Shown: in pieces, positions 1 through 11,914 of the stretch
Layout of the letters: the number at the start of each line of letters is the position of its first letter
Position numbering within the stretch: position 1 is the first letter of the stretch
Source: Brachypodium distachyon
Taxonomy: Eukaryota > Streptophyta > Magnoliopsida > Poales > Poaceae
Reading direction: 5' to 3'
NCBI RefSeq assembly: GCF_000005505.3
Contig: NC_016132.3
Coordinates: 25,100,501-25,164,500 of the forward strand
Length of the DNA: 64,000 nucleotides
Made by a program: the position numbers and the translations under genes
Notes under the pieces: generated by a model
What the model was told of the DNA's origin: nothing
The model's input: only the letters and a program-made list of their open reading frames with translations
Databases searched by the model: none

Positions 1-827
1 AAAGGTGAAAAGGGACCTGCTGCATCCAGCCTGCCGTTCTCGCCGACGATCGTCACACCGCAGTCACGCAGTCCCGAGGGCACCTTCTGAACGGCAGATT
101 CGTACCAGCTCCGGCTCGTGGGCGCTAAAGTGGCCGCCCAGGACCGGCTGAGGTATGCAGTGATGTATTCTCTTCCCGGGTACCAGGCGAGGCTCCCCCG
201 CGGAGCCTTTCGGCCCAGGGCCCGAGGAAGGAGAGAACAGTCACGGGTCTCCCGGGAAGACAATCCCGGGAAGGCGGTCCCCGGGGTACCCCGTCCCCAG
301 GAAGCCTATCACTTACACGGTGGGGGGCCGTGTCCCGCGCTCCTAGAATCCGGGATACCCCCGGATCCCCAGAGCCAACACATGCCGTGTGCTGTGCAAC
401 TGCACTCTAAGCAACAACACAGCAAATCTTTGCTTGATTGGTGCCACAAAAACTAAGTTGCTATCTGTTGCAATCCTTAGGAGCCAGTCCTGTTTCCACC
501 ACTGACTAGGACCATTTAAGCAATTGTTCAGTCTGCTGTGTAATGTTCCTCAATTGCATTAGCCGTTTGATAAGCATTTTATTGGTTTATCATATGAGTT
601 ACTTTCTTTTATGATTTGTATAATATTTTTATGTTAGATAACACTTGATCTGTAAGTTTTTAAGAGCCAAACTTAAATACGTAAATTAGATAGTTGGTGA
701 GATGAATGAAGTATTAAGAGGAGTACCTGTAATTATATACTAACCATTTCATATATCCTTTTATTTCTGTGAGGACACCAAATAGTATGGCTGAATGGAG
801 GACTAACAAGTTGTATATCCATTGTAG
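1..827. other. Non-coding stretch; GC-rich first 360 bases of unknown origin
   Basis: The first 360 or so bases are GC-rich with many CCCGGG-type words, in the style of a Gypsy LTR or untranslated region, and switch abruptly near 390 to AT-rich sequence typical of plant introns. A 112-codon open frame here has no recognisable protein features and looks accidental. The AT-rich part leads into the splice acceptor of the argininosuccinate synthase relic at 828, so it may be intron of that former gene. I cannot name the GC-rich piece. Confidence 0.4.
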
Positions 828-2345
828 GCAATGGTTGATGTTGCCAAGAAAGTTGGTGCAGATGCAGTTGCTCATTAGTGCACTGGAAAAAAGCAATGAC
901 CAGGTATATACTGCTGTTTGTGCGAATGTTATTTTGGACAAGTCATCCGATGCTAACCTTTCCTGTAGGTTCGCTTTGAGCTTACATTCTATGCCTTAAA
1001 TCCGGAACTTAAAGTGGTGGCGCCTTGGAGGGAGTGGGATATTACAGGACGTGAAGATGCAATTGAGTATGCAAAGAAACACAACGTGCCAGTTCCAGTT
1101 TCAAAAAAATCAATATACAGCCGTGATCGAAATTTGTGGCACCTTAGCCATGAGGTATATTGCCATTGTCTTGTTTATCACTCGTATGTTTTCTGGAGCT
1201 TTATTGTTCCTTTCTGTTGTTAAGGATGTGAGTCTTACAGTACCTAGTACATGATGCATAATTTCAGAACTTCCAAATCAATTAAGTTGACGACATTGAT
1301 TAAACTCCTGCACCTTTGTCTTGTCGATGTCTTTAATTGATGATGTCAGTTGTTCTCTCAACATTGCAGGGTGACATTTTGGAAGACCCAGCAAATGAGC
1401 CAAAAGAAGATATGTATATGATGTCTGTTTCTCCAGAAAATGCACCTTCAAAACCGGAGTAAGTGATCAATCTCCTATCTTGCCATAGGCCATAGCTCGG
1501 TCTGGATATTCTTTATGCTCTTTATTTTCATCTTTGCTCTAGCGTACCATAGTCATTAAATTCCTGCGATGGGTCATATATCCCCAAATGGCATATGTTA
1601 AAGTTCAGTTGCACAGAGAACCGCCAAAACAGGTTTGCTTTGGAATTTGGATCCTGGATACAGCAATTCTGAACTAGGGGTATTGAATCTTCTATGATGA
1701 ACTTTGGAGTTGTTCAACATCATGAAGTTCCAATTTGGCATGACTAAACCTATCACGTTTTCATCTCCTTAACAGCCAAACACTGTCATACTGAAACAAA
1801 AGGGTCATATATTTATGCGGCCCACAGCTTAGTCCTTGCTTTTTGCTGTAATGAGTGTAGCCACCAGCTAACTCAAGATAGGTTATGGTTCATGAAATCA
1901 GCATCTATAACTCAAACATGCTAGGTTGCTAGCTAGCTATGCTTTAAAAGACTTGCCATGTTAGACTGTATGATACTAAGATTTGAGTTTACGAGGCTTG
2001 TTCAGACCATGAGGTGCTATGAACTGCATATTTTCTTCCTCAGATATCATGCACAGAAATCATCCGAATTGGTAGCTCTACCATCAGTCTGTTTGTGTTG
2101 TAAACACTTTTTTCGCACATTCTTGTCGCATTATAATTTGTTGTACTGATAAAACCCAGTTACTTTCACCGACTTGCTTGGCAGAACATAGAGTTTTCAT
2201 TGTTCCACCGTGATGTACATATTACTCTGCCAGCATGTTGTATCTAATAAAACCTGGGCTCTACAACCAAGCGGATGCTGAAGGTTTCATCAGGCTGTAC
2301 GGTCTGCCTACCCGAGTCCGCGCAATGTTGGAGAAGGGTATCTAA
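828..2345 (+). pseudogene. Argininosuccinate synthase pseudogene (internal exons lost, nonsense and frameshift)
   Basis: Argininosuccinate synthase joins citrulline and aspartate using ATP in plastid arginine synthesis. Four pieces are recognisable: 828-903 (reads AMVDVAKKVGADAVAH), 969-1154 (contains [16 protein letters not shown] and [14 protein letters not shown]), 1370-1458 (starts [11 protein letters not shown], ends near APSKPE) and 2262-2345 (C-terminus, ends RVRAMLEKGI then TAA). The first three keep GT-AG splice borders. The copy is broken in three ways. An in-frame TAG at 876-878 replaces the glycine expected before CTGK. A run of six A at 887-892 shifts the frame. No sequence for the roughly 230 residues expected between the third piece and the C-terminus is present in the 800 bases available. 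The first half of the enzyme is also missing from the window, though it could lie further left. It is almost certainly a decayed partial duplicate rather than the working gene. Confidence 0.9.
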
Positions 2346-2700
2346 GATCCCAAGTCTGTTCTGTGTTTGAATAATTGTCTCTCTTGAGAACTGTTCGGTG
2401 TATTCTAGAAATATTGTGGACAGATGTAAGATGATCAGGTGGGCTTTGAATACAATTCGGATTTTCAGTTAGTATGGTAACTTGCAGTAAGATGCCATTT
2501 GGTGGCGTGGATGATGCAGTCTTTATGTTATTGCACTTCATTTGAGTTTTCGTCACAACAAATCTAAACTAAAAAATCAGGAAGTATAAGCTTTACTACG
2601 TGCCCTTAACCTTTGTAGCCATGGAGAATGAACTGCTGACGGGAAAGAAAGCGATACGTGTCCTCAAAGTTTCCTGTACACGTGCACGTTGCAACGCACT
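2346..2700. other. Spacer; nothing recognised
   Basis: AT-rich sequence after the argininosuccinate synthase stop codon. It may contain the former 3' untranslated region. No ORF, RNA gene or repeat border is evident. Confidence 0.4.
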
Positions 2701-2734
2701 TTTTTTTTTGACAGCGGTTGCAACGCACTTTTCT
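2688..2734. repeat. Short direct repeat TTGCAACGCACTTTT around a T-run
   Basis: The word TTGCAACGCACTTTT occurs twice about 30 bases apart, separated by a run of T and GACAGCGG. On the minus strand the T-run is a poly(A) stretch at the 3' side of the neighbouring LINE relic, so this may be the decayed LINE 3' end. The two copies are too close together to be the target-site duplication of a full insertion. Confidence 0.45.
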
Positions 2735-2739
2735 TTTGA

Positions 2740-3400
2740 CGGAATACAGCTTGGCCGTTTTTCATTGATTAAAGAGGGAGAATGTACAAGAGTTTACAAG
2801 ACTAGATTATCTGCAACCAGGGTGGGTTGAATTACCTGTTTCGAACTGCCGTAGCCAAGTCGAACACCCAGAAAGCGACACCTGATAAGTTTGCTGCACC
2901 CCATCAGAGTCCGCTGATTGTTAGCCTTGCTTGTGAACACTCTACCATTCCTCTCAGTCCATAGAAGCCACCATAGCAGCATAATGGTTGCATTCCAGCC
3001 TTCTTTTTTTTTCCCTCCTACTCCTGGGTAACCGGCTACAGGATTGATCCCACCAGGTCAGAATGGATGTAGTTTGAGGCGAAGTTAAAAAGCTCCGGCG
3101 GGCCGAGCCTAGGCAAGAGCAGACGCCACAACGAAATGGCGAAGGAGCAGTGCACAAGCAAATGAAGCAAAGTTTCGGGCTGACAGAGACATAGGGTGCA
3201 AAATCGGGTTTGCACGGGATGCTCTTGATAGCCATTCTGTCAACCGTCATGGCCCTGCCCTGAACCATAATCCAAGCATTGAGACGAACTTTGGGAGGGA
3301 TGGTAGCATTCCAAATGAGTCTTGGCCTCTTGGGAAGCCTGAGAGATGCATGCCCTGGAATTGAACCTTGTGCAGAACGAGCAGTGTAGATGCTGAGCAA
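2740..3400 (-). pseudogene. LINE (non-LTR retrotransposon) relic, reverse-transcriptase zinc-binding domain
   Basis: Reading the minus strand from 3400 down, the translation gives LIWNATIPPKVRLNAWIMVQ, followed by AMTVDRMAIKSIPC. After a frame change it reads FCTLCLCQPETLLHLLVHCS and then LWRLLLPRLGPPELFNF. This is the usual zf-RVT module found at the C-terminus of plant LINE polymerases, with its Cys-x2-Cys and His/Cys pairs visible. The distal piece WLLWTERNGRVF is the conserved tail of the same module. At least two frameshifts and a stop separate the pieces. The reverse transcriptase and endonuclease domains are absent, so this is a 5'-truncated dead copy, as is typical for LINEs. Confidence 0.75.
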
Positions 3401-3974
3401 GCGCAGTTAGATATCGTTACAGTAGCTACTACAAATATTCATAAAAATAGACGTACTCTATTGGTTATTTCAGTTGCTAATACAAATATTCATAAACGAA
3501 ATCCTTGTCTTGATTTCTGAAGGGTACGGATTGGGGAGACGTGACGACGCGGGAAAGCTCTACTGTATGTGGCATGTCATACTTATGTGCAAGCAAAATG
3601 GCATCATAATTTGTTTCACGCTTTGTACAATTTTTATTCCAACATAACACAGTACGAAGTTCATCAAGAAAAGAGAACAGTGTTTCAGTTCTCTTCTCGC
3701 ACCGTAATATTTGGTGTTGACCACTGTCATGTAAACAAGAAAAACAACAGAGCACTGTACAATCTGGACTACATATGTATGCATCTTTACCTTCTTTTGC
3801 CAACTAGTTTGACTGGACTCAATCATCTGACTGTGCTACCATACTTTCATGCACTGGTTAGAAAATCTGGTATAGTACATAATGCGGATTTGTACACCCT
3901 GTAAGAATCAACATACTCTCCTACTATCACTGAATTCTGATGAGTACTCTATGTCTGCTGGAACTGTTTTGCTA
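3401..3974. other. Downstream flank of the receptor-like protein gene; nothing recognised
   Basis: AT-rich sequence lying 3' of the minus-strand malectin/LRR gene and probably including its 3' untranslated region. Overlapping short frames on both strands have no protein-like character. Confidence 0.4.
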
Positions 3975-6900
3975 TCAGCGTGGTGGTTTTGGAGAGAACT
4001 GATTGCCCGGAACAAATCTACAATTAAATGAAATATAATCATGAGAGGTCTAATAAACATGAGAAATCCTTGGTAATCTGGAATTCCTGGCTACAGCCTA
4101 AAAATGAAACTTACTGGCTGTTCAACCCTTGATTGTTCAGCAAGTTGAGTGGAACTGTTCCAACCAGCTCATTATTCTGTAAGAATCTGGATAAAGGAGA
4201 AAAATATTGAACAGGTAGGCAAGTAACTTGCTATATATTGGCACAAAAGCTTATAAATTAAAGCTGTGGGAATGAAAATATGTAATTGTATCGGCATTCA
4301 AAACTTGTGGATGCACCAAAGAATCAGATGGTATAAGCAGGAACTCGACAGTATTGACAGTTTAAAACTTTAAAATATGTGGCTATTTTTGTTTAAACAT
4401 TGCACTGAACTTCATGCATGAAAAATTATAACCATTGTTTACATTTATAAACTGGGGAACTCACAAAATGCACCAAGAAGAATGTAACGGGTAGAGCATA
4501 CCTTGGGCCAGGCTAGGTTTTGGGCCGGGCTTCACAAAGCCCGGCAACAAAAGGCTAAGCCTGGACACGTCCTGAGGCCCTACTTTCGGGCTGGGCTTAG
4601 GGCGTAAAAGTGAAGCCCGAGCCTGGCCCGGGATGTTGGTGTTGGGTTTGCCCAAAGATCAATCACATGAAGACGCACGCGATCGGAATTTTATTTGGCC
4701 AGAGCTCTTTTCTTTATTTCTCTTATCAACTCAAAACACACGTTACAACCTAGCCGTATGTGCATGTATATACACACACCGCTGGTCAGAACGAACACCT
4801 AAACAGACATGTACTAGTACTCACACGTGACTAACTCCAATCCTAATCACACAAGGACTCCAACACGCAGGCTAGCTTAACCAAGAAACTAACCTGATTA
4901 CAACTCACAAACTGACCTAATACTAGTAGAACTCATACTCAAGATTAATTCTAACAATCTCCCCCTAATCTTGACTTGTCTTCTGTGCTCCCCCTGATCT
5001 TGACTCTCTGCAGGTTCACGACTTGTCGAATCAGCTCAACGCATGGTCTTGACTCCCAGCCACGCTAACCCTGTGCACTACACCGTACACTCCTAGCGCA
5101 ATACGTGCTAGCTAAACCCATAGCTCCACGTAGAGACATGGCCTCATTGAAGAGACTCACCTTCACTGGTACACCGCCTCACAATACTCTTGAGCTTCCA
5201 TCTTCTTGCCGAGACACACATATGACCACCCGCCACCTTGTCTGCACGCACGTCTTCGCCCTCAGTGATACATCTCACCGGACAGCCCTTCAACCGTGAC
5301 ATGCTTCCACTGCAACAGAGCCTCACACCAGCGAACACTTGACACAACCACGACTCACAGACGCTGACCTGGACGTACATACGCAGCTTGACCCGATGTC
5401 GAGTACTTTCCGACGATCAGGATGATCTCCCGTTACTAGGAGATCGTTCCACTGCGACGATAGTCCTATCTGATCTGCTGAACGTCACTCCACTGCACAG
5501 CCACCGATTGCCCGATCCAATCCGCTGAACACCTCTTCGCGCACTGCCACTGTTTGCCCGCTCTTATCCGCGGACACCACTCCGCCGCTGATTGCCCGCC
5601 CCGAGGCGCTAGCACATCGCCTCCCCGAGGCAAGCGCGTCTTCATCTTGAACCCCGCTCTGATACCAAATGTTGGGTTTGCCCAAAGATCAATCACATGA
5701 AGACGCACGCGATCGGAATTTTATTTGGCCAGAGGCACCTGTCGTGCCTCTCTTTTCTTTATTTCTCTTATCAACTCAAAACACACGTTACAACCTAGCC
5801 ATATGTGCATGTATAGATACAGAGCGCTGGTCAGAACAAACACCTTAACAGACACGCACTAGTACTCACACGTGACTAACTCCAATCCTAATCACACAAG
5901 GATTCCAACACGCAGGCTAGCTTAACCAAGAAACTAACCTGATTACAACTCACAAACTCACCTAATCCTAGTAGAACTCATACTCAAGATTAATTCTAAC
6001 AGTTGGGCTTCAGTCTGGGTCACCCATGTCCAGGTCTAGTAACGGGCTACTCAGGGCCGAAGTTAACCAAATACATCCCAAGTAGGAGTACTGATTATTG
6101 CCCAAGGGGTAGTTACATCTTAAAAGTGAAAAGAAACCATTATGGGTCAACAAAGAAAAAGGTTTGTGGCTTGGAATACTTTTTGGATAAAACAAAATAG
6201 ACAGCAAGAAGCTAACAGAGAATAGATATGAAACATGACAAAGGAGATGCCTGTCATAGAATATTGTAGCAAGAAACCTACATGGAGGTGGAAGTGTACC
6301 AGCGTGTGATGTCCACCACACCAACACATGACCTTAATTTAGGGCAATCTTTAACTACAGGCTGTATTATCAAGGATTGGTCAAGTAGGGCACTTATCAG
6401 TGAGAATAAAATAGCTCCTTATGGAAAATACTGCAGATGACCCACGACCACCAAGCCATCCTAGGCTGTTGAGGCCTGTTCCCCCTCGACCATGATCAAG
6501 AGCTGCTACCCATGTAGCCACCTCTGACCAGTGAAGGAAGCTGAGCCGGAGCCAAGGGCCAGACTGAACTGCCATGGGGGCCACCAGATCCGTCACACCA
6601 ATCGAGTAAAGCAGGCACAGACGTCAGAACCGAACATCACTAACTCTGAATGCTGCACATGCCAAGGTAAACCATTCACCTCCAAAACCATTGGCAATGA
6701 CAAGCGGGAAGAATCAATGTTGCTGCCGCAGAAGTTCAACCCTGGTGCTGACCGTGGGAGCACCACCAGGGCTCAACGGCAACTTGGACAGATATTGTGA
6801 AACAGTAGTTTCCGGTAAACTAGAAAGACATTGTGAAAGTAAGGGAGTACGTGAGTAGATATCCTATTGCCTGTTAAACCTTAATATATGCCATTTTTCA

Positions 6901-9900
6901 TTCCAAAATACCCATTACCATATTGGAATGCACGGTAACATATAACAACAAGTGTAAACATGCTTGGATTGATCTATATCTGTTGTATTGACATCACAAA
7001 TATATAACGAACTACAACATTTCCAACTTTATATGTACATTCTGGCAGAATCGACGTGACAAGTAATGTAGGAAAATAATGAAGTGCTGAAACTAAAATA
7101 ATGAACCATAAGAAAAAAATGCCAAATCAACTTACAGTTCACGCAAGACCTGAATTGTCCCCAATGTCTGGGGTATCGTTCCATTCAACTTGTTATCGTA
7201 CAGGTGCCTAAAGATAAAATAATTTATCTAAGTATATGTAATACAATCATAATAATACTTTTTGAACTAAATAGCTAAGGCCTAAGAGTTAGCTTACAAT
7301 CTTTGGAGTTTGTTCAGTTTGCTGAGATCAGGAATAGGTCCAGACAAGCTATTGTTTGCAAAAGATCTGCCATGGTAATATTATTAGTTTTGGCATTTGA
7401 TATTCTCATTCATTTTGATCAATTTCAAATATTACTTACATGTTAGTAAGCGCGGTCAGGTTTGCAATGTCAGGTGAAAGAGATCCAGAGATGCCCATAC
7501 TTGAAAAGTTCCTGGTATAGACCAATATAGTGAGTTGTTATCACTAAGGGGAAAAACGGTATCACATAGATGGAAGGATTATTAGTTGAACTCACAATGA
7601 GACGATACGTATAAATTCCCCTTCATCACATGTAACTCCAGTCCAAGCATATCCACGAGGCATACATGGATCTCCAATCCAATCATCGGGTATGTTTTGA
7701 AGGTTTCTCTTCACACTCTCCAGAGCAAGTGCTGTAAATAAATGCAATTAGTAGGTCAATTTCATCAAAGGAGACAGATGCAAGTTACATCAACTTGTGT
7801 GTTACAAGAACTGCATGCAATACATGTTCTTATGCCCACGACAATATTTGCACAATACTTGTTACCACATAAAAGTCGATTTGCACACTGGAATAATAAC
7901 CTAAACAATATGAATACACGACAACTAGGTGGTACCAAATTATGAGAGATGTCCAATTGTCTATGTGCAAATTTGCCACGAAGCACATTTGACGGCAGGT
8001 TGCTACCTTATTGCATAAATACATATAATGTACCCCATAACTAATCGAACAAGTGTTATGAGAATCATGACAGGGCAGATAATTACATACATAATATGCA
8101 TTGCAACATGCTGGCCAGGAAATGCTTTGTTACTTGTATTCATGCAATATCAAATCAGGAGAAAACAATCGACAACAAAAGAATAAATGCAGCAAGTGAT
8201 GTACCATCTCGTGTAATTGTCAATTTTCCAATGGGAAAAAGTCCAAAGACTTCGCCAGCATTGATAAGTGGTGGAAGAACAGAACTAGAAGTCAATATAA
8301 CTCTGGTCAGACCTGAGAGAATCCATTGTGTTGCAAAGACAGAAAGTCCAGCTGATGTTACTGGTAGATCTTTGAAAAAGCTGTAATCATTTATATACAC
8401 ATCAAAGGTCCTCGAACTATCAGCTAATGTATCAGCAAAATAAAGGGCGACGTAATAGCTATCATTTTGGAGAGGCATTGGAGGCCATTGCAACACCAAG
8501 GGTGCATTTTGTTTTGCTACCAAAGCTGTATTAAACACATCGGGAGGAGGAAGATTCCAGAAATCAGCTGATGTAACATTATGGGTACTACTGACTGCAT
8601 GTTTGCTGTCTGAAAATGGCTGCCAATAGCGGTCAAAACTGTCATCAGGGTACCTAAGTTTGAATGTAAGGAAGAAAACAGAGTCAGAAATCTATACAGA
8701 ACTTATGATTTGTAGATTTCTACAAAAGAAGATATAACATATGCTGCATTTCTTATTGTTTCTTTATCGTGCTTCATGTACTGAGCATCTAATTCGGAAG
8801 AACCTATTTATTGCCTGAAAGTTGAAACACACACGTAAAGATCTACTCCCTCCATCCTATATTAAGTGACTTTCTATTACATGTATCTAGACGCTTTTTA
8901 GGCATAGATACATCCATATTTGGACAAATTTGAGTCACTTAATATGGGAAGGAGGGAGTAAATCACTAGCGCGTGCACATGATTCCTCAAAGAAGTACTG
9001 AGAAAGTGGTTAGGGACTTTTGCTGATTTTGCTTAAGAACTAGGGAAATAAAATTCTTTGATATTGGAGAATCTTGTGAAATTGCTCCAAAGCCAAAGGA
9101 GAGCTAAAGCAGTACCAGAAAACAGCATGACCATATAGCACTTAAAAGGTAAAATAAGAAACCCGCTTAGGCTGTAATAAACAAGTGGTTGAAATGAGAT
9201 ATCCTTCAAGGACCATCTGCCAATATCTAAGGGAGATTCAACTAAGACAACAAATAGCCTCCTCATAAATTGCAGTGTCTTGCCAGAAGAGATGGACTCT
9301 GAGGAGATCACACTAGCAAATAGAAATAGGGGTCTACTAGAGTCTAGAAAAGATCTAGAGAAACAAAGCAACCCAATCCACCGATACCTACTGATAATTT
9401 TTGTCAACCATGGTCCGCAGATACTTTCAATGCTAAATGGCATTAACCTCAGGCTTTAGAACAGCTCAAACCTAGATTCAATTCTGACAAAAACAATTGA
9501 CCAATTGGCACTCTCTGGGATAAACATTCGCACATGCCTGTCAATTACAGATTGACAGCATTCTACACCATATCGACATTGAGTCAGTTCTGCAGTCCTA
9601 AACATACTAAAAGTTCATAAGAAATCACGGAACATCTAGTACTCCGTATTTCATCACTAAATGTAAAAGGCAACTGTAATTAATTTCAGAGAAGTTGGCA
9701 CTCACCTCTCAACGTCGCCAGTGGAGCCAAACTTGGTCCGTGCAATGAGGCCCATCGCGCTTCTCCCGAAATCCGTCGCGTTGTAAACCGAATCATCAAG
9801 CTGGATCACCTGCAGAGCGTTGATGAACGGGCCGGAGTCGGTGTAGTTGGGGTTCACGCCCAGGCAGAAGGTCATGCTCCTGCCCCTGGCCGGGAACACG

Positions 9901-10334
9901 GCCTCGTAGTGCGACGCGCTGCCGGCCAGGCTGTCGGCGGTGGTGTCGACAGCGGTCCAGAAGGTGCCGTCCACGATGAGGTCGAACACGGGCGGCGGCG
10001 GCGAGGAGGAGCCGTAGAAGAAGGTGGGGCGGAGGAGGTAGCGGCGGTTGCGGTCGACGGGGAGCGTGTAGCAGAACTTGGCGGCGGGGCGGTGCGGGAA
10101 GGCGCGGAGGGTGCCGAGGGTGGGGTCGAGGAGGCCCTGGACTGGGAGCTCGCGAGGGGTGCCGGCGGAGACGTAAGGGCCGTCGGGGTTCCAGCTGAGG
10201 CCGCGGCGGTCTGTGGTGGGGGACGGGGCGCCGCAGTCGAGGAGGTAGGAGAAGCCGCGGAATCGCTGGCCGGCGGCAAGGGGGAGGAGGAGGAAGAGGG
10301 CGGCGGCCGCGAGGAGGGCGAGGAGACGCGGCAT
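3975..10334 (-). CDS. Malectin-like/LRR receptor-like protein without kinase (513 aa, 8 exons)
   Basis: Likely exons, 5' to 3' on the minus strand: 10334-9706, 8653-8205, 7731-7596, 7511-7440, 7366-7298, 7207-7136, 4186-4115 and 4017-3975. All have GT-AG borders and compatible phases, summing to 1542 bases. The protein starts with a signal peptide (MPRLLALLAAAALFLLLPLA). A malectin-like, di-glucose-binding ectodomain follows to about residue 360 (opening with SYLLDCGAPSPTTDRRG). Next come the WIGDPC motif (377-382) typical of malectin-LRR proteins and four leucine-rich repeats, mostly encoded by one 69-72 base exon each. The end is PGNQFSPKPPR. There is no transmembrane helix or kinase domain, so it is predicted to be secreted or apoplastic. 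It resembles Arabidopsis At3g19230/At1g25570-type proteins; the ligand is unknown. Intron 6 is about 2.9 kb because of transposon insertions. The ATG sits directly before the signal peptide, which supports the start. Confidence 0.87.
4640..4956 (-). repeat. 3' LTR of the small LTR element
   Basis: This left copy of the terminal repeat has TG...CA ends in both readings. The polypurine tract (plus-strand complement ATCTCCCCCTAATCTT) lies directly to its right. Confidence 0.9.
5670..6001 (-). repeat. 5' LTR of the small LTR element
   Basis: This right copy is directly preceded on the plus strand by GCTCTGATACCAA, the complement of the methionine-tRNA primer-binding site. That fixes the minus orientation. 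Confidence 0.9.
8846..8958. mobile_element. Stowaway-type MITE in intron 1 of the receptor-like protein gene
   Basis: It begins CTCCCTCCATCCTATATTAA and ends TTAATATGGGAAGGAGGGAG, with terminal inverted repeats of about 25 bases and flanking TA dinucleotides. This is the Tc1/Mariner-derived Stowaway pattern. The 113-base interior has no coding capacity. Confidence 0.9.
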
Positions 10335-11222
10335 TCTGGTGGGCTTTGCTTTTGCTGGAATTTTGCGTGGAAATGGAGGGGAATTGAATTGGGATGGTTT
10401 TGCGTTTGTGCAGCGGCAGGTGAGTTTGACTAGGCCGGCGGGGAAGGTTTGGCGCGGTCAGAGGAGAACAGGCGGCGGATGCGCGTTTCAGCGGCGGGTC
10501 AGGCAGTCGGGCTCGGCTGGAATGCTGTGGGTCACAAGATTCCCGGACATTTTTAGCCAGGTCAGTTTTGTTGGCAGCCGCACGGAGGCCAGCGCTCGGC
10601 ACTGTGCATCAGGGCTCTTGCGATAATCTGCTGCTTGTTTGTTTTGTTACTGAAAATTTGGTTGCTAACATTTAGTTATCCCTTTGCAGGTTCTTGCTAA
10701 ATTTTTGTCAAACGTGGGTTCAAAAATTGTTGATCAAATGATTGGCTATTTTGGTCATGAACCAAACTTACCTTTAGTTTTGTGAGAGCAGCATAGAATT
10801 TTGATAAAAAATGCAAATTATACGTCAGTTGCAAGCTATTTTTAGTTTCTCTTGCCAATGAAATAAGGACAGGTTCTTCTTGTCCAATGGGCTTGTTGGC
10901 AATGCTTCAACAAAATCGGATGATCTTTTTATAAGGGCTGCGAGAGACGATGGTACACTAATGTTGTAAAAATATAAAAAAAAATTGCTTATAAGGATTT
11001 TCTTTTCTTCAAGGATCGGATGCCATAACGTCCTGACTTTAGTCTTGAGAAATATCTGAAGTCTTAGAAGGCGACCGATCACGTGCCTCTTTTTATTTTT
11101 ATTCGGAGCGAAGTTATCCACGTGTTCTTTATTCATCAGTAGCAACCACCTATACAACTCAAACAAAAAAGAGGTACGAAGAGCGTGTGTGGTTGCCGCA
11201 TCTGCTCACTACCGCAATGTAA
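10335..11222. other. Upstream region of the receptor-like protein gene
   Basis: The first 250 bases are GC-rich and probably contain the 5' untranslated region and core promoter of the minus-strand gene; beyond about 10630 the sequence turns AT-rich. I see no clear TATA box and no second gene. Confidence 0.4.
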
Positions 11223-11914
11223 ATGTTGGGTTGTTTGGTTTCCTCGATCGGGTTGGTAAGTGCAGCACAGATGCAAAGAGGCCCTCTCAGACTGCATTAG
11301 GGATATGCTCGAACCGAGCCTTCTCTCGTGCAGCTCTCTCTTGCCTCTATCTCACACATCTCTGCCAACGATCTCCTCTGCCGCCGCACACCACTCCGCG
11401 GTCTCCTCCACCGTCGCCCTCCCATGGATCTCCTCTATTGCCTTCCTCCCATTGACCTCCTTTGCCACTCATCATCCATCCCCACCTTTTCATACATCCC
11501 CTTCTATGGGCGCCGGTCAATGCTCCATCGTCTCCCTCCTATGGAGCTCTTCCATTGACCTCCGTCTTCCTCCCATTGATCTTCTCCATTGTCCGCCGTC
11601 TCCCCCCCATCAATCTCCTCGGTCACACGTGTTGTCTCCCTCCCGTTGATCTCCTCCGCCATCCGTTCCTCCTCCTCCTCTATGTAGCGGCAAGGCAACC
11701 GCCCATCCTATTGCGCTCGCTAGTGGACCACCACCACCCGTCATCCGCCGTCTCCCTCCCATCAATCTCCGCTGCCATCCGCTCCTCCTCCTCTACATGG
11801 CCGCCTACCTCCTATTGTGACGCCCGCGGATGCATGGCAACCAAACACTTGGCTACAATGACAGCTCGCACCCTCAAACCGTAAGCCATTAGGGTAACCA
11901 AACTAACCCAACAT
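11223..11914. mobile_element. Terminal-inverted-repeat DNA element, possibly Harbinger/Tourist-like
   Basis: The left end ATGTTGGGTTGTTTGGTTTC matches the inverted right end (ATGTTGGGTTAGTTTGGTTACC when read in reverse) with few changes. TTGGGTTGTTTGGTT-type ends are common among PIF/Harbinger MITEs. The interior is a degenerate run of CCTCCCATTGATCTCCTCC-like words (about 11400-11780). It keeps several frames open by composition alone, and those frames are not believable proteins. Confidence 0.5.

Larger units (their letters stand above)
4640..6001 (-). mobile_element. Small non-autonomous LTR retrotransposon (TRIM/LARD-like), complete with 5 bp TSD
   Basis: Two long terminal repeats at 4640-4956 and 5670-6001 share the ends TGTTGGGTTTGCCC and TTCTAACA (plus-strand reading) and are near-identical; the right copy carries about 15 extra bases near 5734. 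Flanking GTTGG duplications at 4635-4639 and 6002-6006 are perfect. On the minus strand, the sequence next to the right LTR reads TTGGTATCAGAGC, the usual plant Copia primer-binding site for initiator methionine tRNA. The bases next to the left LTR give a purine tract (AAGATTAGGGGGAGAT). The 713-base interior encodes no gag or pol, so the element must have moved with enzymes supplied by another element. Total size is about 1.36 kb. Confidence 0.92.
4480..6065. mobile_element. GC-rich palindromic MITE-like repeat (interrupted), in the receptor gene intron
   Basis: Short inverted words such as GGCCGGGCTT and AAGCCCGGC fill 4500-4634 and resume after the LTR element at 6002 (GGGCTTCAGTCTGGG, then CGGGCTACTCAGGGCC). 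This kind of GGGCC/AAGCCC-rich self-complementary repeat is common in grass genomes. The borders are uncertain. It was the target of the LTR insertion at 4640-6001, so it is the older layer. Confidence 0.45.

Noticed and set aside
118..456. 112-codon ORF at the left edge
   Set aside because: No recognisable domain, Arg/Pro-rich from GC content, followed directly by AT-rich intron-like sequence.
9909..10433. Long plus-strand ORF opposite the first exon of the receptor-like protein gene
   Set aside because: It is a Gly/Glu/Ala-rich shadow of GC-rich coding sequence. The minus strand gives the signal peptide and malectin-like domain.
11260..11884. Overlapping Pro/Ser/Leu-rich ORFs
   Set aside because: They come from degenerate CCTCCCATTGATCTCC repeats inside a transposon. 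No start context or domain.
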